This document shows, in pieces, positions 39,935 through 48,773 of a DNA stretch of 64,000 nucleotides (position 1 is its first letter; every line of letters begins with the position of its first letter). The notes under the pieces were generated by a model, which was not told the DNA's origin, searched no databases, and saw only the letters and a program-made list of their open reading frames with translations. The position numbers and the translations under genes are program-made. The stretch lies in the NCBI GenBank assembly GCA_001725945.1, contig LRMT01000277.1, forward strand, positions 95,663-159,662, in the 5' to 3' direction. This stretch comes from Cupriavidus sp. UYMMa02A (lineage in GTDB: Bacteria; Pseudomonadota; Gammaproteobacteria; Burkholderiales; Burkholderiaceae).

Positions 39935-39957
39935 AAAGGGCGCTGCGGCGCCCTTTT
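39935..39957 (+). terminator. Rho-independent terminator of alaS
   Basis: The stem AAAGGGCGC-TGCG-GCGCCCTTT followed by further T residues lies 23 bases after the alaS stop. The slipin gene ends on the opposite strand just beyond it. Confidence 0.85.
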
Positions 39958-39971
39958 TAATTGTCGGCGCG

Positions 39972-40745
39972 CTAACCTCGCCCCTCCGACTCACCCCCCG
40001 GCTTGCTTATCAGTCCCGACAGCAGATCCATCGGCAACGGAAACACAATCGTCGAACTCTTATCCCCCGCAATCTGCGTCAGCGTCTGCATATACCGCAA
40101 CTGCATCGCCTGAGGTTGCCGCGCGAGCATCTGTGCAGCTTCCAGCAGCTTTACGGAAGCCTGCAGTTCGCCTTCCGCATGAATGACCTTGGCGCGGCGT
40201 TCCCGCTCCGCCTCGGCCTGCCGTGCAATCGCACGCACCATCGACTCGTTCAGGTCGACATGCTTGATCTCCACGTTCGACACCTTGATGCCCCACGCAT
40301 CGGTCTGCGCGTCGAGCACCTTCTGGATGTCGAGGTTGAGCCGTTCGCGCTCGGCCAGCATCTCGTCCAGTTCATGCTTGCCCAGCACGGCGCGCAGCGT
40401 GGTCTGCGCAAGCTGGCTGGTGGCTTCGAGGAAGTTGGCGACCTGGATAATGGCGCGCTCGGGGTCGACCACGCGGAAGTAGACCACCGCGTTGACCTTG
40501 ACCGATACGTTGTCGTGCGAGATCACGTCCTGCGGCGGCACATCCATGACCACCGTGCGCAGGTCCACGCGAACCATCTGCTGCACGATCGGGATGATCA
40601 GCACCAGGCCCGGTCCTTTCACTTTCCAGAAGCGCCCCAGCATGAACACCACGCCGCGTTCGTATTCACGCAGCACGCGGAACGCGGTGATGACGAGCAG
40701 GGCCAGCAGGAAGATCAAACCGCCAAAGCTGAATCCGAATGCCAT
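39972..40745 (-). CDS. Slipin (stomatin/SPFH-domain membrane protein)
   Basis: SPFH proteins form oligomeric membrane microdomain scaffolds, and bacterial slipins are typically encoded beside NfeD. The intact 257-residue protein has an N-terminal membrane segment (about residues 7-24) and the SPFH core: REYERGVVFMLGRFWKVKGP, VDLRTVVMDVPPQDVISHDN and VSVKVNAVVYFRVVDPERAI. A helical region follows with RQAEAERERRAKVIHAEGEL. It lies 12 bases after the nfeD stop, so the two form an operon. The NfeD protease is known in archaeal relatives to cleave the partner stomatin. Confidence 0.94.
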   Translation of the reverse strand: MAFGFSFGGLIFLLALLVITAFRVLREYERGVVFMLGRFWKVKGPGLVLIIPIVQQMVRVDLRTVVMDVPPQDVISHDNVSVKVNAVVYFRVVDPERAIIQVANFLEATSQLAQTTLRAVLGKHELDEMLAERERLNLDIQKVLDAQTDAWGIKVSNVEIKHVDLNESMVRAIARQAEAERERRAKVIHAEGELQASVKLLEAAQMLARQPQAMQLRYMQTLTQIAGDKSSTIVFPLPMDLLSGLISKPGGESEGRG

Positions 40746-40757
40746 GGTCAGGCTCCC

Positions 40758-42178
40758 TCATGTTGGTTGGCGTGTGGCCGCAGACTGCGGCTCACTGGCG
40801 ACGACATCGAGCAGCAGCCCCTGGCGCGCAGTGACGATGACAGGCGTACCGCGCGCAAGCGGCCGGGCGCTGCGGATGCGCCACTGCTCGCCATGCACCA
40901 GGGCCCAGCCTTCGTCTTGCAGGTCATCCAGGACTTCGCCGCGGCTGCCCACCAGCGTGTCGGCGCCGCTGACCACCGGCCGCTTGCGCGCGCGCAGCAG
41001 CAGCGTCGACATGCCGAACAGGAACAGCGCCGACACGGCCGACAGCGCGGCGATCAGTCCGATCGGCACGCCGAAGCCGGGCACGTCGGTATCGATCAGC
41101 ATGACCGCGCCAAACGCGAACGCGACGATGCCGCCCACGCCGAGCGTGCCAAACGAGGGCAGGAACAGTTCGGCCACCATGCAGCCGATGCCCAGCGCGA
41201 TCAGTGCCAGCCCCGCATAGTTGACCGGCAGCATCTGCAGCGCGAACAGGCCGATCAGCAGGCAGATCGCGCCGGCCACGCCGGGCACGACCATGCCGGG
41301 TGTGGAGAACTCGAAGATCAGCCCGTAGATGCCGATCATCATCAGGAGCAACGCGACGCTCGGCTCGGTGATGACGGCGAGGAAGCGGCTGCGCCAGTCG
41401 GGTTCGAGCGCGACGACGGTGGCGTGATCAGTCTTCAGCACGCGCTCGGCGCCGGCCGCCGTGATGCGCTTGCCGTTCACCTTGTGCAGCAGGTCGGGCA
41501 GGTCCGTGGCGACCATGTCGACCACGCGCTGCGCTGTCGCCTCGCTCGCGGACAGGCTGACTGCTTCGCGCACCGCACGCTCGGCCCATTCGGCATTGCG
41601 GCCGCGCAACTGCGCCAGGCCGCGGATGTAGGCCGAGGCATCATGCATCTGCTTGCGCGTCATGGTGTCTTGCGCCGCAGGCCCGCTGGCGGGCGACGAG
41701 GCCGGCAGGGCTTCGGGTTTCTGCGGGCCGCCAATGCCGATCTGCACTGGGCTCGCCGCGCCGAGGTTGGTGCCGGGCGCATGGCCGCGATATGGCTGGC
41801 GTACAGGATGTAGGTGCCCGCGCTGGCGGCGCGTGCACCGCCGGGAAAGACATAGCTTGCAACCGGCACGGGCGAAGCCAGGATGGCCTGGATGATCTCG
41901 CGCATCGACAGGTCGAGGCCGCCAGGGGTGTCCATTTCGAGCACCACGAGCTGGGCGCCGCCCTCCCTCGCGCGTTCCATGCCGCGCAGCACGAATCCCG
42001 CGCTGGCAGGGCCGATGGCGCCTTTGAGCGGAATCACGTAGACAGGGGCGGTGCCGGCGGCGGTTCCCGCCGGCACGGACGTCGACGGGCCTGCCGCCAG
42101 CACCGCAAGCGCGAGGCCGGCCAGCAGCAATCCGACATACAGCCATGGGTGCGCGAGGCGCGCATTGCCGAATCTCAT
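40758..42178 (-). CDS. nfeD: NfeD-type membrane-bound ClpP-class serine protease (frameshifted)
   Basis: Long NfeD proteins join a ClpP-like serine protease domain, several membrane helices and a C-terminal OB-fold. I choose ATG 42178 (MRFGNARLAHPWLYVGLLLA), which starts a signal/anchor. The protease part reads YVIPLKGAIGPASAGFVLRG, VVLEMDTPGGLDLSMREIIQ and GGARAASAGTYILYASHIAA with the nucleophile Ser in ASAGT. A shift near 41792 leads to MAPGTNLGAASPVQIGIGGP, and the catalytic Lys is probably in TRKQMHDASAYIRG. Four to five helices and the OB-fold (DTLVGSRGEVLDDLQDEGWA) follow. About 473 residues. It overlaps nothing and is followed by slipin. Confidence 0.92.
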
Positions 42179-42271
42179 CGCAAAGGGCGGGGCACAGGAA
42201 GTGCCGTGGTGGCGCCACTTCCAGTGTAGGCGACCGGGCACATCCTGCATGCCTCGCGGCGAATGGGCCGC

Positions 42272-43163
42272 TCAGGCAGCGGCGGACAGTGGTGGGTTGC
42301 TGGCCGGTGCGTCCGGTGCCGGCAACGCCTGGAGCAGCGCGTCCAGCGCCGCGCTGGCCATGGCCGGATGCCACGCCAGCAACGTGCGTACGCGCCCGGC
42401 CTTTCCCAGGCTGTGCAGGCTGATGGCGGGCAGGTCGCGATACAGGCCAAGCACGGAGCGCGGCACGATGGCGGCGCCAATGCCTGCCGCCGCACAGGCC
42501 ACGATGGCATGGTAAGACCCGAGTTCGAGCACGCGCGGCGGCGCTGCGCCGCCCGCGGCATGCCACGCTTCGAGCCGCGCGCGATAGTTGCAGCCCGGCT
42601 CGAAGCCGAGCAGCGTGCCGGTTTCGAGATCCGCCGCACTGCGGATCGGCCGATGCCCGGCGTGCGCAATCGCCACCAGCTCTTCCTCGAACGCGGGCCT
42701 GGATGCCAGGGCGGGGTTGCCGAGCGGCTCCGCAACGAACGCGCAGTCCGCCTCGAAGCGTTCCAGCGCCTCCATGGCCTGCCGGGTCGCAGCGTGACCA
42801 GCTCGAGCTGGACGTCCGGCCAGGCCTGGTGATAGGCAGCCAGCATCGCTGGCAGCCGGCTGGCCGCCGTGCTTTCCATCGAGGCGATGCGCAGGCGACC
42901 GTGCGGTCTTGACGGCAGCACCGCGTGGCGCGCTTCTTCGGCCAGGCGCAGCATGCGGCACGCATAGTCGAACAATGTCTGGCCGCGGGCGTCAGCACCA
43001 TGCGCTTGCCGTCACGCAGGAACAGTTCGACCCCGAGCGATTCCTCGAGCTGGCGGATGCGTGTGGTGACGTTGGATTGCACGCGGTGCAGGCGTTCGGC
43101 GGCGCGTGTGACGCCGCCTGCCTCCACTACCGTGCGGAAGATTTCAAGCGCGGCGAGGTCCAT
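42272..43163 (-). CDS. LysR family transcriptional regulator (two frameshifts)
   Basis: The winged-helix domain starts MDLAALEIFRTVVEAGGVTR and AAERLHRVQSNVTTRIRQLE, then ESLGVELFLRDGKRMVLTPA. Shifts near 42985 and 42790 lead through GQTLFDYACRMLRLAEEARH and STAASRLPAMLAAYHQAWPD to the effector domain (SYHAIVACAAAGIGAAIVPR). About 297 residues. As read, its first frame runs into the nfeD frame, giving an apparent LysR-NfeD fusion that is an artefact. It is divergent from an MFS transporter gene across 162 bases, so it probably controls that gene. Confidence 0.88.
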
Positions 43164-43325
43164 GTCGGTTGCTGTTTGTAGTCGTTGCGGTCCGGCGGAG
43201 TCGGATCATCTCATCTAAAGATGAATAGTATCTTGATAATTCATTTATAGGGATGATCGCTACGGCGTAGCATAGGTGAAACCACACCGGTTCGCCACCG
43301 GCCGAGACGAAGAGGGAACGACGAC

Positions 43326-44578
43326 ATGCCGTACGTGAACATCAGGACCAACCGGGAGGGCGCAAGCGCCGGGCAGAAGGCGCGGCCGGAGTCGGGGGCA
43401 TGGGCCACCGCGCTGGCCGGCGTCGCTTGCCTGGCCGTCGTGATGGGAATCGGCCGCTTCGCGTTCACGCCGCTGCTGCCGATGATGCTGCACGATGGCA
43501 CCGTCAACCTGCATGAGGGAGGCTGGCTGGCCACGCTGAACTACATCGGCTATTTCGTGGGCGCGGCCATCTGCCTGTTCATCCGCCCGGATCCGGCGCG
43601 CATGATCCGGCTCGGCCTCGTGGCCACGGTCCTGCTGACGCTTGGCATGGCGTTGCCCGGCGGCATGCTGGCGTGGTCGCTTTGGCGCGCGGCCGCCGGC
43701 GTGGCGAGCGCGCTGGTGCTGGTCTATACGTCAGGCTGGTGCATGCAGCGGCTGGCCGAGCTGGGGCAGCCCGCGCTGGGCGGGCTGATCTTCTGCGGAC
43801 CGGGCATCGGCATCGTCGTCACCGGTGTTTCGGCATTCGCCATGGTCGGCGCCGGCTGGCATGCGGTGGCCGGTTGGGTGGCGTTCACCGTCATGGGCGC
43901 GGTGCTTGTGCTGGCCGTGTGGCGCGTATTTGCATCCGGTGACACTCCCTTCCATGCAGACGCCCCGCGACAGGAAGCCCACCCCGCCCACGGCGCGCGG
44001 CTGGATGGCGAGGCCTGGGCGCTCACGCTGGCCTATGGCCTGGCGGGCTTCGGCTACATCATCACGGCGACTTTTCTGCCCGTGATCGCGCGGCAGGCGA
44101 TGCCCGGTTCGGTGTGGGCCGACCTGTTCTGGCCGGTGTTCGGCGCCGGCGTGACGATCGGCGCGTTCTTCGCCACGCGCGTGGGCATGGCACACGACAA
44201 CCGCCGGCTGCTCGCGTGGGCCTACGCCATGCAGGCGCTGGGCGTCGCGGTTGCCGTGGTCTTCCCGACCGTTACCGGGTTTGCCGTCAGCAGCCTGCTG
44301 GCGGGGCTGCCGTTCACCGCGCTGGTGTCGTTCGCGATGCGCGAGGCGCGCCGGCTGTGGGGGCCGCAGCGCCGCGCCTGATGGGCCTGATGACGGCCTC
44401 CTATGGGCTCGGCCAGATCATCGGTCCGCCGCTGGCCACGGCGCTCGTCGCGCGCTCGGGCGGCTTCGCGAGTTCGCTGGCGTGTGCGTCCGCCGCGCTG
44501 CTCGCCGGTGCCGTGATGTTCGTAGGGATGCGGCGCGCGTGGCCGATGCCGATCGTGGCAAAGACTGCGCTACAGTAA
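43326..44578 (+). CDS. YbfB/YjiJ family MFS transporter (frameshifted)
   Basis: Inner-membrane transporter of about 417 residues with twelve predicted helices. The start MPYVNIRTNREGASAGQKAR follows GAGGGAACG. Family features are LAVVMGIGRFAFTPLLPMML and GGWLATLNYIGYFVGAAICL, then ALVLVYTSGWCMQRLAELGQ and LAYGLAGFGYIITATFLPVI. A frame change near 44365 leads to PRLMGLMTASYGLGQIIGPP and the last helices. The substrate is not known. It heads a plus-strand series and is divergent from a LysR gene. Confidence 0.88.
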
Positions 44579-44665
44579 CGCCTTCGCCGCCCCTTTGCGG
44601 ATTCCAGATTCAGGAAGCCGGGACCAACACCGGCACCAGACACCGGGCGGCGCAGGAGCGACCCC

Positions 44666-45439
44666 ATGTCTTTTTCCCTGCAGCCGGCGCGTGCCGCCGG
44701 CGCACCCAGCCCCGTCACGCCGGAGGAGCAGCGCGTCCGCGTGGACCTGGCAGCCGCCTACCGGCTGTCGGCACTCCAGGGCTGGGATGACCTGATCTAC
44801 ACCCATATCTCGGCCACGGTTCCCGGCGAGCCCGACCACTTCCTGATCAACCCGTTCGGCTTTGCCTTCGAGGAAATCCGCGCGTCGGACCTCGTCAAGA
44901 TCAACGGCCGCGGCGAGGTGGTCGGCGAGACCGTCCATCCGGTCAACGTGACCGGCTTCGCGCTGCACGGCGCGGTACATGCGGCACGCACCGATGCCAT
45001 GTGCGTCATGCACCTGCACAACACCGCCGGCATCGCGGTGTCGGCACAGGCAGAGGGCCTGCTGCCGCTGTCGCAGCATGCGATGCGCTTCCACGGCCGC
45101 ATGGCTTACCACGACTACGAAGGTCTCGCGTTCACGCCTGCCGAAGGCGCGCGGCTGACGGCGTCGTTAGGCCAGCAGCAGGCCATGCTGCTGCGCAACC
45201 ACGGCACGCTGACCGTGGGCCGCACGGTCGCCGAAGCCTATGTGCTGATGGCGACGCTGATCAAGGCTTGCGAGATCCAGATCGGCGCACAGGCCGGAGG
45301 CCGGCTCGTGCGGCCCGCACCGGGCGTGGCGGAAAAGGCGTCCGAGCAGCTCTATGACAATGGCGCCGTCGAAGGCGTGCTGGAGTGGCCGGCGCTGCTT
45401 CGCAAACTCGATAGAATCGATGCCTCGTACCGGGACTGA
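44666..45439 (+). CDS. Class II aldolase/adducin family protein
   Basis: Zinc-dependent aldolase-fold protein, intact at 257 residues. CAGGAG precedes ATG 44666. Motifs are GWDDLIYTHISATVPGEPDH and FLINPFGFAFEEIRASDLVK, then ARTDAMCVMHLHNTAGIAVS with the HxH metal ligands and LLRNHGTLTVGRTVAEAYVL with the third His. Family members cleave or form sugar-phosphate or hydroxy-acid carbon bonds, or act in decarboxylation or oxidation of such compounds. The substrate is unknown. It is 51 bases upstream of a tautomerase gene and close to ltaE, which suggests a small catabolic unit. Confidence 0.9.
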   Translation: MSFSLQPARAAGAPSPVTPEEQRVRVDLAAAYRLSALQGWDDLIYTHISATVPGEPDHFLINPFGFAFEEIRASDLVKINGRGEVVGETVHPVNVTGFALHGAVHAARTDAMCVMHLHNTAGIAVSAQAEGLLPLSQHAMRFHGRMAYHDYEGLAFTPAEGARLTASLGQQQAMLLRNHGTLTVGRTVAEAYVLMATLIKACEIQIGAQAGGRLVRPAPGVAEKASEQLYDNGAVEGVLEWPALLRKLDRIDASYRD

Positions 45440-45489
45440 AAGCCCGAGATAACCAAGCAACCAGACAAAGACAACGCAAGGAGCCATGC

Positions 45490-45678
45490 ATGCCGACTTT
45501 CCATGTAGAGATGTTTGAAGGCCGCACCATCGAACAGAAGCGCACGTTCGTCGAGGCCGTGACGCGCGTCACCTGCGAGACGCTGGGCTGCGAGCCCGCG
45601 GCCGTGGACATCGTCATCACCGACGTCAAGCGCGAGAACTGGGCCACCGGCGGCGAGCTGTGGGCCGACAAGAAGTAA
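45490..45678 (+). CDS. 4-oxalocrotonate tautomerase family protein
   Basis: Very short enzyme of 62 residues with the beta-alpha-beta tautomerase fold and a catalytic N-terminal Pro. AAGGAG precedes two ATGs. The second (45490) puts Pro directly after Met (MPTFHVEMFEGRTIEQKRTF), as the mechanism needs, and decides the start. VTRVTCETLGCEPAAVDIVI and KRENWATGGELWADKK match the family. Members ketonise 2-hydroxydienoates or dehalogenate, and the substrate here is unknown. It is encoded between the class II aldolase gene and ltaE. Confidence 0.88.
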   Translation: MPTFHVEMFEGRTIEQKRTFVEAVTRVTCETLGCEPAAVDIVITDVKRENWATGGELWADKK

Positions 45679-45709
45679 CGACGCCAGACTCACCCTGCCA
45701 GATCCGCCC

Positions 45710-46791
45710 ATGACCAAGCAGCATTTCGCCTCGGACAACTACGCCGGCTTTTGTCCGGAGTCGCTGAAGTACTTCCTCGAAGCCAACGGCACGGGCCACG
45801 AACAGGCCTATGGCGACGATTCCTGGACGCAGAAGGTCTGCGACCGCATTCGCGACCTGTTCCAGACCGATTGCGAAGTGTTCTTCGTCTTCAATGGCAC
45901 CGCGGCCAACTCGCTGGCGCTGTCGGCGCTGTGCCAGTCGTACCACTCGGTCATCTGCCACGAGTTGGCGCATATCGAGACCGACGAGTGCGGCGGGCCG
46001 GAGTTCTTCTCCAACGGCTCCAAGCTGCTGACCGCGCCGGGCGAGAACGGCAAGCTCACGCCCGATGCCGTCGAGGCGCTGGTCACGCGGCGCTCCGACA
46101 TCCACTACCCGAAGCCCAAGGTGGTGTCGCTGACGCAATCGACCGAAGTCGGTACGGTCTATACCGTGGAAGAGGTGCGTGCGATCGCCGCGGTCGCCAA
46201 GCGCCGCCAGCTTCGCGTGCATATGGACGGCGCACGTTTGCCAATGCGGTGGCCTCGCTCGGCGTGCATCCGTCCGAGATCACGTGGCGCGCCGGCGTGG
46301 ACGTGCTGTGCTTCGGCGGCACCAAGAACGGCTTGCCAGTGGGCGAAGCGGTGGTCTTTTTCGATCGCCGCCTGGCCGAGGACTTTGCCTACCGCGTCAA
46401 GCAGGCCGGCCAGCTCGCGTCGAAGATGCGCTTCATTTCGGCGCCATGGCTCGGCCTGCTGGAGAACGACGTGTGGCTGTCCAACGCGCGTCATGCCAAT
46501 GCCATGGCGCAGCTGCTGCAGTCGCGCATCGCTGATATTCCGGGCGTGCGCATCATGTTCCCGACCGAATCCAACGCCGTGTTCGCCGAACTGCCGCTGC
46601 CGGCGATCGAGGCGCTGCGTGCAAAGGGCTGGCGCTTCTATACGTTCATCGGCGCGGGCGGCTGCCGCTTCATGTGTGCGTGGGATCTGCAGCCCGACAC
46701 TGTCGAGGCGCTTGCGGCCGACATGCGCGCGCTGCGCCGCCTGCTGAAAGGCGCGCTCAGGCGTAAGATACCGGGCGGTAGCAGCACATAA
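45710..46791 (+). CDS. ltaE: Low-specificity L-threonine aldolase (frameshifted)
   Basis: PLP enzyme that splits threonine or allo-threonine to glycine and acetaldehyde. The start MTKQHFASDNYAGFCPESLK leads to VFFVFNGTAANSLALSALCQ and ICHELAHIETDECGGPEFFS. A frame change near 46238 interrupts the conserved MDGARFANAVASL. The PLP Lys is in CFGGTKNGLPVGEAVVFF. It ends ALRRLLKGALRRKIPGGSST. The reconstructed length of about 360 residues is normal. It lies 31 bases downstream of the tautomerase gene and 21 bases upstream of the NUDIX gene. Confidence 0.92.
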
Positions 46792-46812
46792 CGAGACACC
46801 GAGGAGCCCCCC

Positions 46813-47397
46813 ATGCAATACCGATTCTGCCCGCAATGCGGCGCGCCGCTCGAGGTGATGCCGCTGTCTGGGCGCGAACGTCACGCCTGTATTCAGCCGG
46901 AATGCGGCTTCGTGCACTGGAACAATCCGCTGCCGGTTCTGGCGGCGGTGGTCGAGTACGAAGACAAGCTGCTGCTGGCGCGCAACGCGGCCTGGCCACA
47001 GAAGATGTTCGCGCTGGTTACCGGCTTCCTGGAGCGTGACGAGACGCCGGAACTCGGCGTGGCGCGCGAGCTGAAAGAGGAAACCAACCTCGACACCGAG
47101 GCCGTGTCGCTGATCGGCGTCTACGAGTTCATGCGCAAGAACGAGCTGATCATCGCCTACCACGTGAAGGCCTACGGCAATATTGCGCTGTCCGAGGAAC
47201 TGGCCGAATACAAGCTGGTGGCGCCGCAGGACATGCGCATCTGGTCGGCCGGTACCGGCTTCGCGGTGGCCGACTGGCTGCAGTCGCGTGGCTATCCGGT
47301 GCGCTTTTTCGACCGCCAGACCGGCGAGGACATCCCCGATCCGCGCCGGCCAAGTGACTTCAGCGTCCTGAGGGCTTCGTTACAATACCAAGTCTGA
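46813..47397 (+). CDS. Zinc-ribbon NUDIX hydrolase
   Basis: NUDIX enzymes hydrolyse nucleoside diphosphates linked to another moiety. The intact 194-residue protein begins with a zinc ribbon (MQYRFCPQCGAPLEV, then CIQPECGFVHW), a pairing seen in NudC-like NADH/RNA-cap pyrophosphatases and their short relatives. The NUDIX box is GFLERDETPELGVARELKEE followed by TNL. The usual Gly near its end is replaced by Asn, while the metal-binding Glu residues of REXXEE are present. The NudC SQPWPFPxS motif is absent, so NADH specificity should not be assumed. Downstream lies tusA. Confidence 0.9.
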   Translation: MQYRFCPQCGAPLEVMPLSGRERHACIQPECGFVHWNNPLPVLAAVVEYEDKLLLARNAAWPQKMFALVTGFLERDETPELGVARELKEETNLDTEAVSLIGVYEFMRKNELIIAYHVKAYGNIALSEELAEYKLVAPQDMRIWSAGTGFAVADWLQSRGYPVRFFDRQTGEDIPDPRRPSDFSVLRASLQYQV

Positions 47398-47425
47398 GAG
47401 ACTGAAAAAAGCAAGGAAGAGAGGA

Positions 47426-47653
47426 ATGGAGTTCCAGAAAGAAGTGGATGCGCGTGGCCTGAACTGCCCGCTGCCGATCCTGCGTACCAAGAAGGCTCTG
47501 GCCGATATGGCCAGCGGCGATGTGCTCAAGGTGCTGGCCACCGATCCGGGCGCCACGCGTGATTTCCAGGCCTTTGCCAAGCAGACCGGCAACGAGCTGC
47601 TGTCGCACCAGGAAGTCGACAAGGTGTTCGTGTTTTACATGCGCCGCCGCTGA
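47426..47653 (+). CDS. tusA: TusA family sulfurtransferase
   Basis: Small sulfur-carrier protein of 75 residues. The start MEFQKEVDARGLNCPLPILR contains the Cys-Pro-x-Pro motif (NCPLP) that carries persulfide sulfur for tRNA thiolation and other sulfur transfers. The rest (TKKALADMASGDVLKVLATD, then GNELLSHQEVDKVFVFYMRR) fits the two-layer alpha/beta fold. GGAAGAGAGGA precedes the ATG. It ends the plus-strand run before a bidirectional hairpin. Confidence 0.93.
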   Translation: MEFQKEVDARGLNCPLPILRTKKALADMASGDVLKVLATDPGATRDFQAFAKQTGNELLSHQEVDKVFVFYMRRR

Positions 47654-47703
47654 GCGCCTGAACGTCTGAGCGTCTGGTCGACGCTGCCTGGCGTTCGGAC
47701 AAC

Positions 47704-47745
47704 AAAAAGCCGCCCGAGGGCATTAGCCCGGGGCGGCCTTTTTTA
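47704..47745. terminator. Bidirectional terminator between tusA and galU
   Basis: GCCGCCC and GGGCGGC arms with an inner GGGC-ATTA-GCCC stem are flanked by AAAAA on the left and TTTTTT on the right. It lies about 50 bases beyond the tusA stop and 24 bases beyond the galU stop on the other strand, so it can serve both convergent genes. Confidence 0.8.
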
Positions 47746-47768
47746 TAGTCGTGGCAGAGACGTGCCTG

Positions 47769-48664
47769 TCAGGCCGCCGTGCCGTCGGCCAGATAGGTGC
47801 CGCGGTGTTCCAGGTAGTCGCGGAAGCCGGCGCTGACTTCGGGGTGCTTGAGCGCGTACTCGACGGTCGCCTTCAGGTAACCGAGCTTGCTGCCGCAGTC
47901 GTAGCGCGTGCCCTGGTAGCGGTAGGCCAGCACCTGTTCCTGCCCGAGCATGGACTGAATGGCGTCCGTCAGCTGGAACTCGCCGCCGGCGCCCGGCTTC
48001 AGTTCGCGCAGGTGGTCGAAGATGCGCGGCGTCAGGATGTAGCGGCCGACCACGCCCAGGTTGGACGGTGCATCTTCCGGCGCGGGCTTTTCGACGATGC
48101 CCGACATCTTGATGACGCCTTCGTCCCATTCGCGGCCATCCACCACGCCGTACGAACGGCTCTGTTCCGGGGCGATCTCTTCCACGCCCAGCACTGAGCA
48201 GTTGTAGTGGTTGTACAGGTCCACCATCTGCTTCATCACGGGCGGGGTGCCGTCGATCAGGTCGTCGGCCAGCATGACCGCGAACGGGGCTTCGCCGACG
48301 AGCTTGGCCGCGCACAGCACGGCATGGCCCAAGCCCAGCGCTTCGGGCTGGCGCACGTAGTAACACTCGACATTGGCCGGCTTGATCGAACGCACGACGT
48401 CCAGCAGTGCCTGCTTGTTCTTGGCCTCCAGCTCCACTTCCAGCTCGAAGGCCTTGTCGAAATGGTCTTCGATGGCGCGCTTGGAGCGGCCGGTCACGAA
48501 GATCATCTCGGTGATGCCGGCGGCCATGGCTTCTTCCACCGCGTACTGGATCAGCGGCTTGTCGACCACTGGCAGCATTTCCTTGGGGCTGGCCTTGGTG
48601 GCCGGCAGAAAGCGGGTGCCCAGGCCCGCGACCGGGAAGACGGCTTGGTAACGCGATTTTCCAT
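47769..48664 (-). CDS. galU: UTP-glucose-1-phosphate uridylyltransferase (frameshifted near the 5' end)
   Basis: GalU makes UDP-glucose for LPS, exopolysaccharide and osmoprotectant synthesis. The start ATG 48664 reads MENRVTK, and after restoring one G near 48642 AVFPVAGLGTRFLPATKASP, the nucleotidyltransferase signature. The rest is continuous: KEMLPVVDKPLIQYAVEEAM, YVRQPEALGLGHAVLCAAKL and MLADDLIDGTPPVMKQMVDL, then KPGAGGEFQLTDAIQSMLGQ. About 298 residues, as expected. It lies 109 bases downstream of valS in the same direction. Confidence 0.95.
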
Positions 48665-48773
48665 GTCTGCTATTCCTTCGGATTCGACTTGTAACCCTGC
48701 CGGATACTGCGGGGGCCGTCTGTCAGTTTCTGTCCGACGCGAGCCGGGCGGAAACCGACGTACCCACAGTCAT

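Noticed and set aside
44401..44718. Small frames opposite the aldolase and MFS genes
   Set aside because: They have no ribosome sites or conserved features and lie wholly within or across well supported sense genes.
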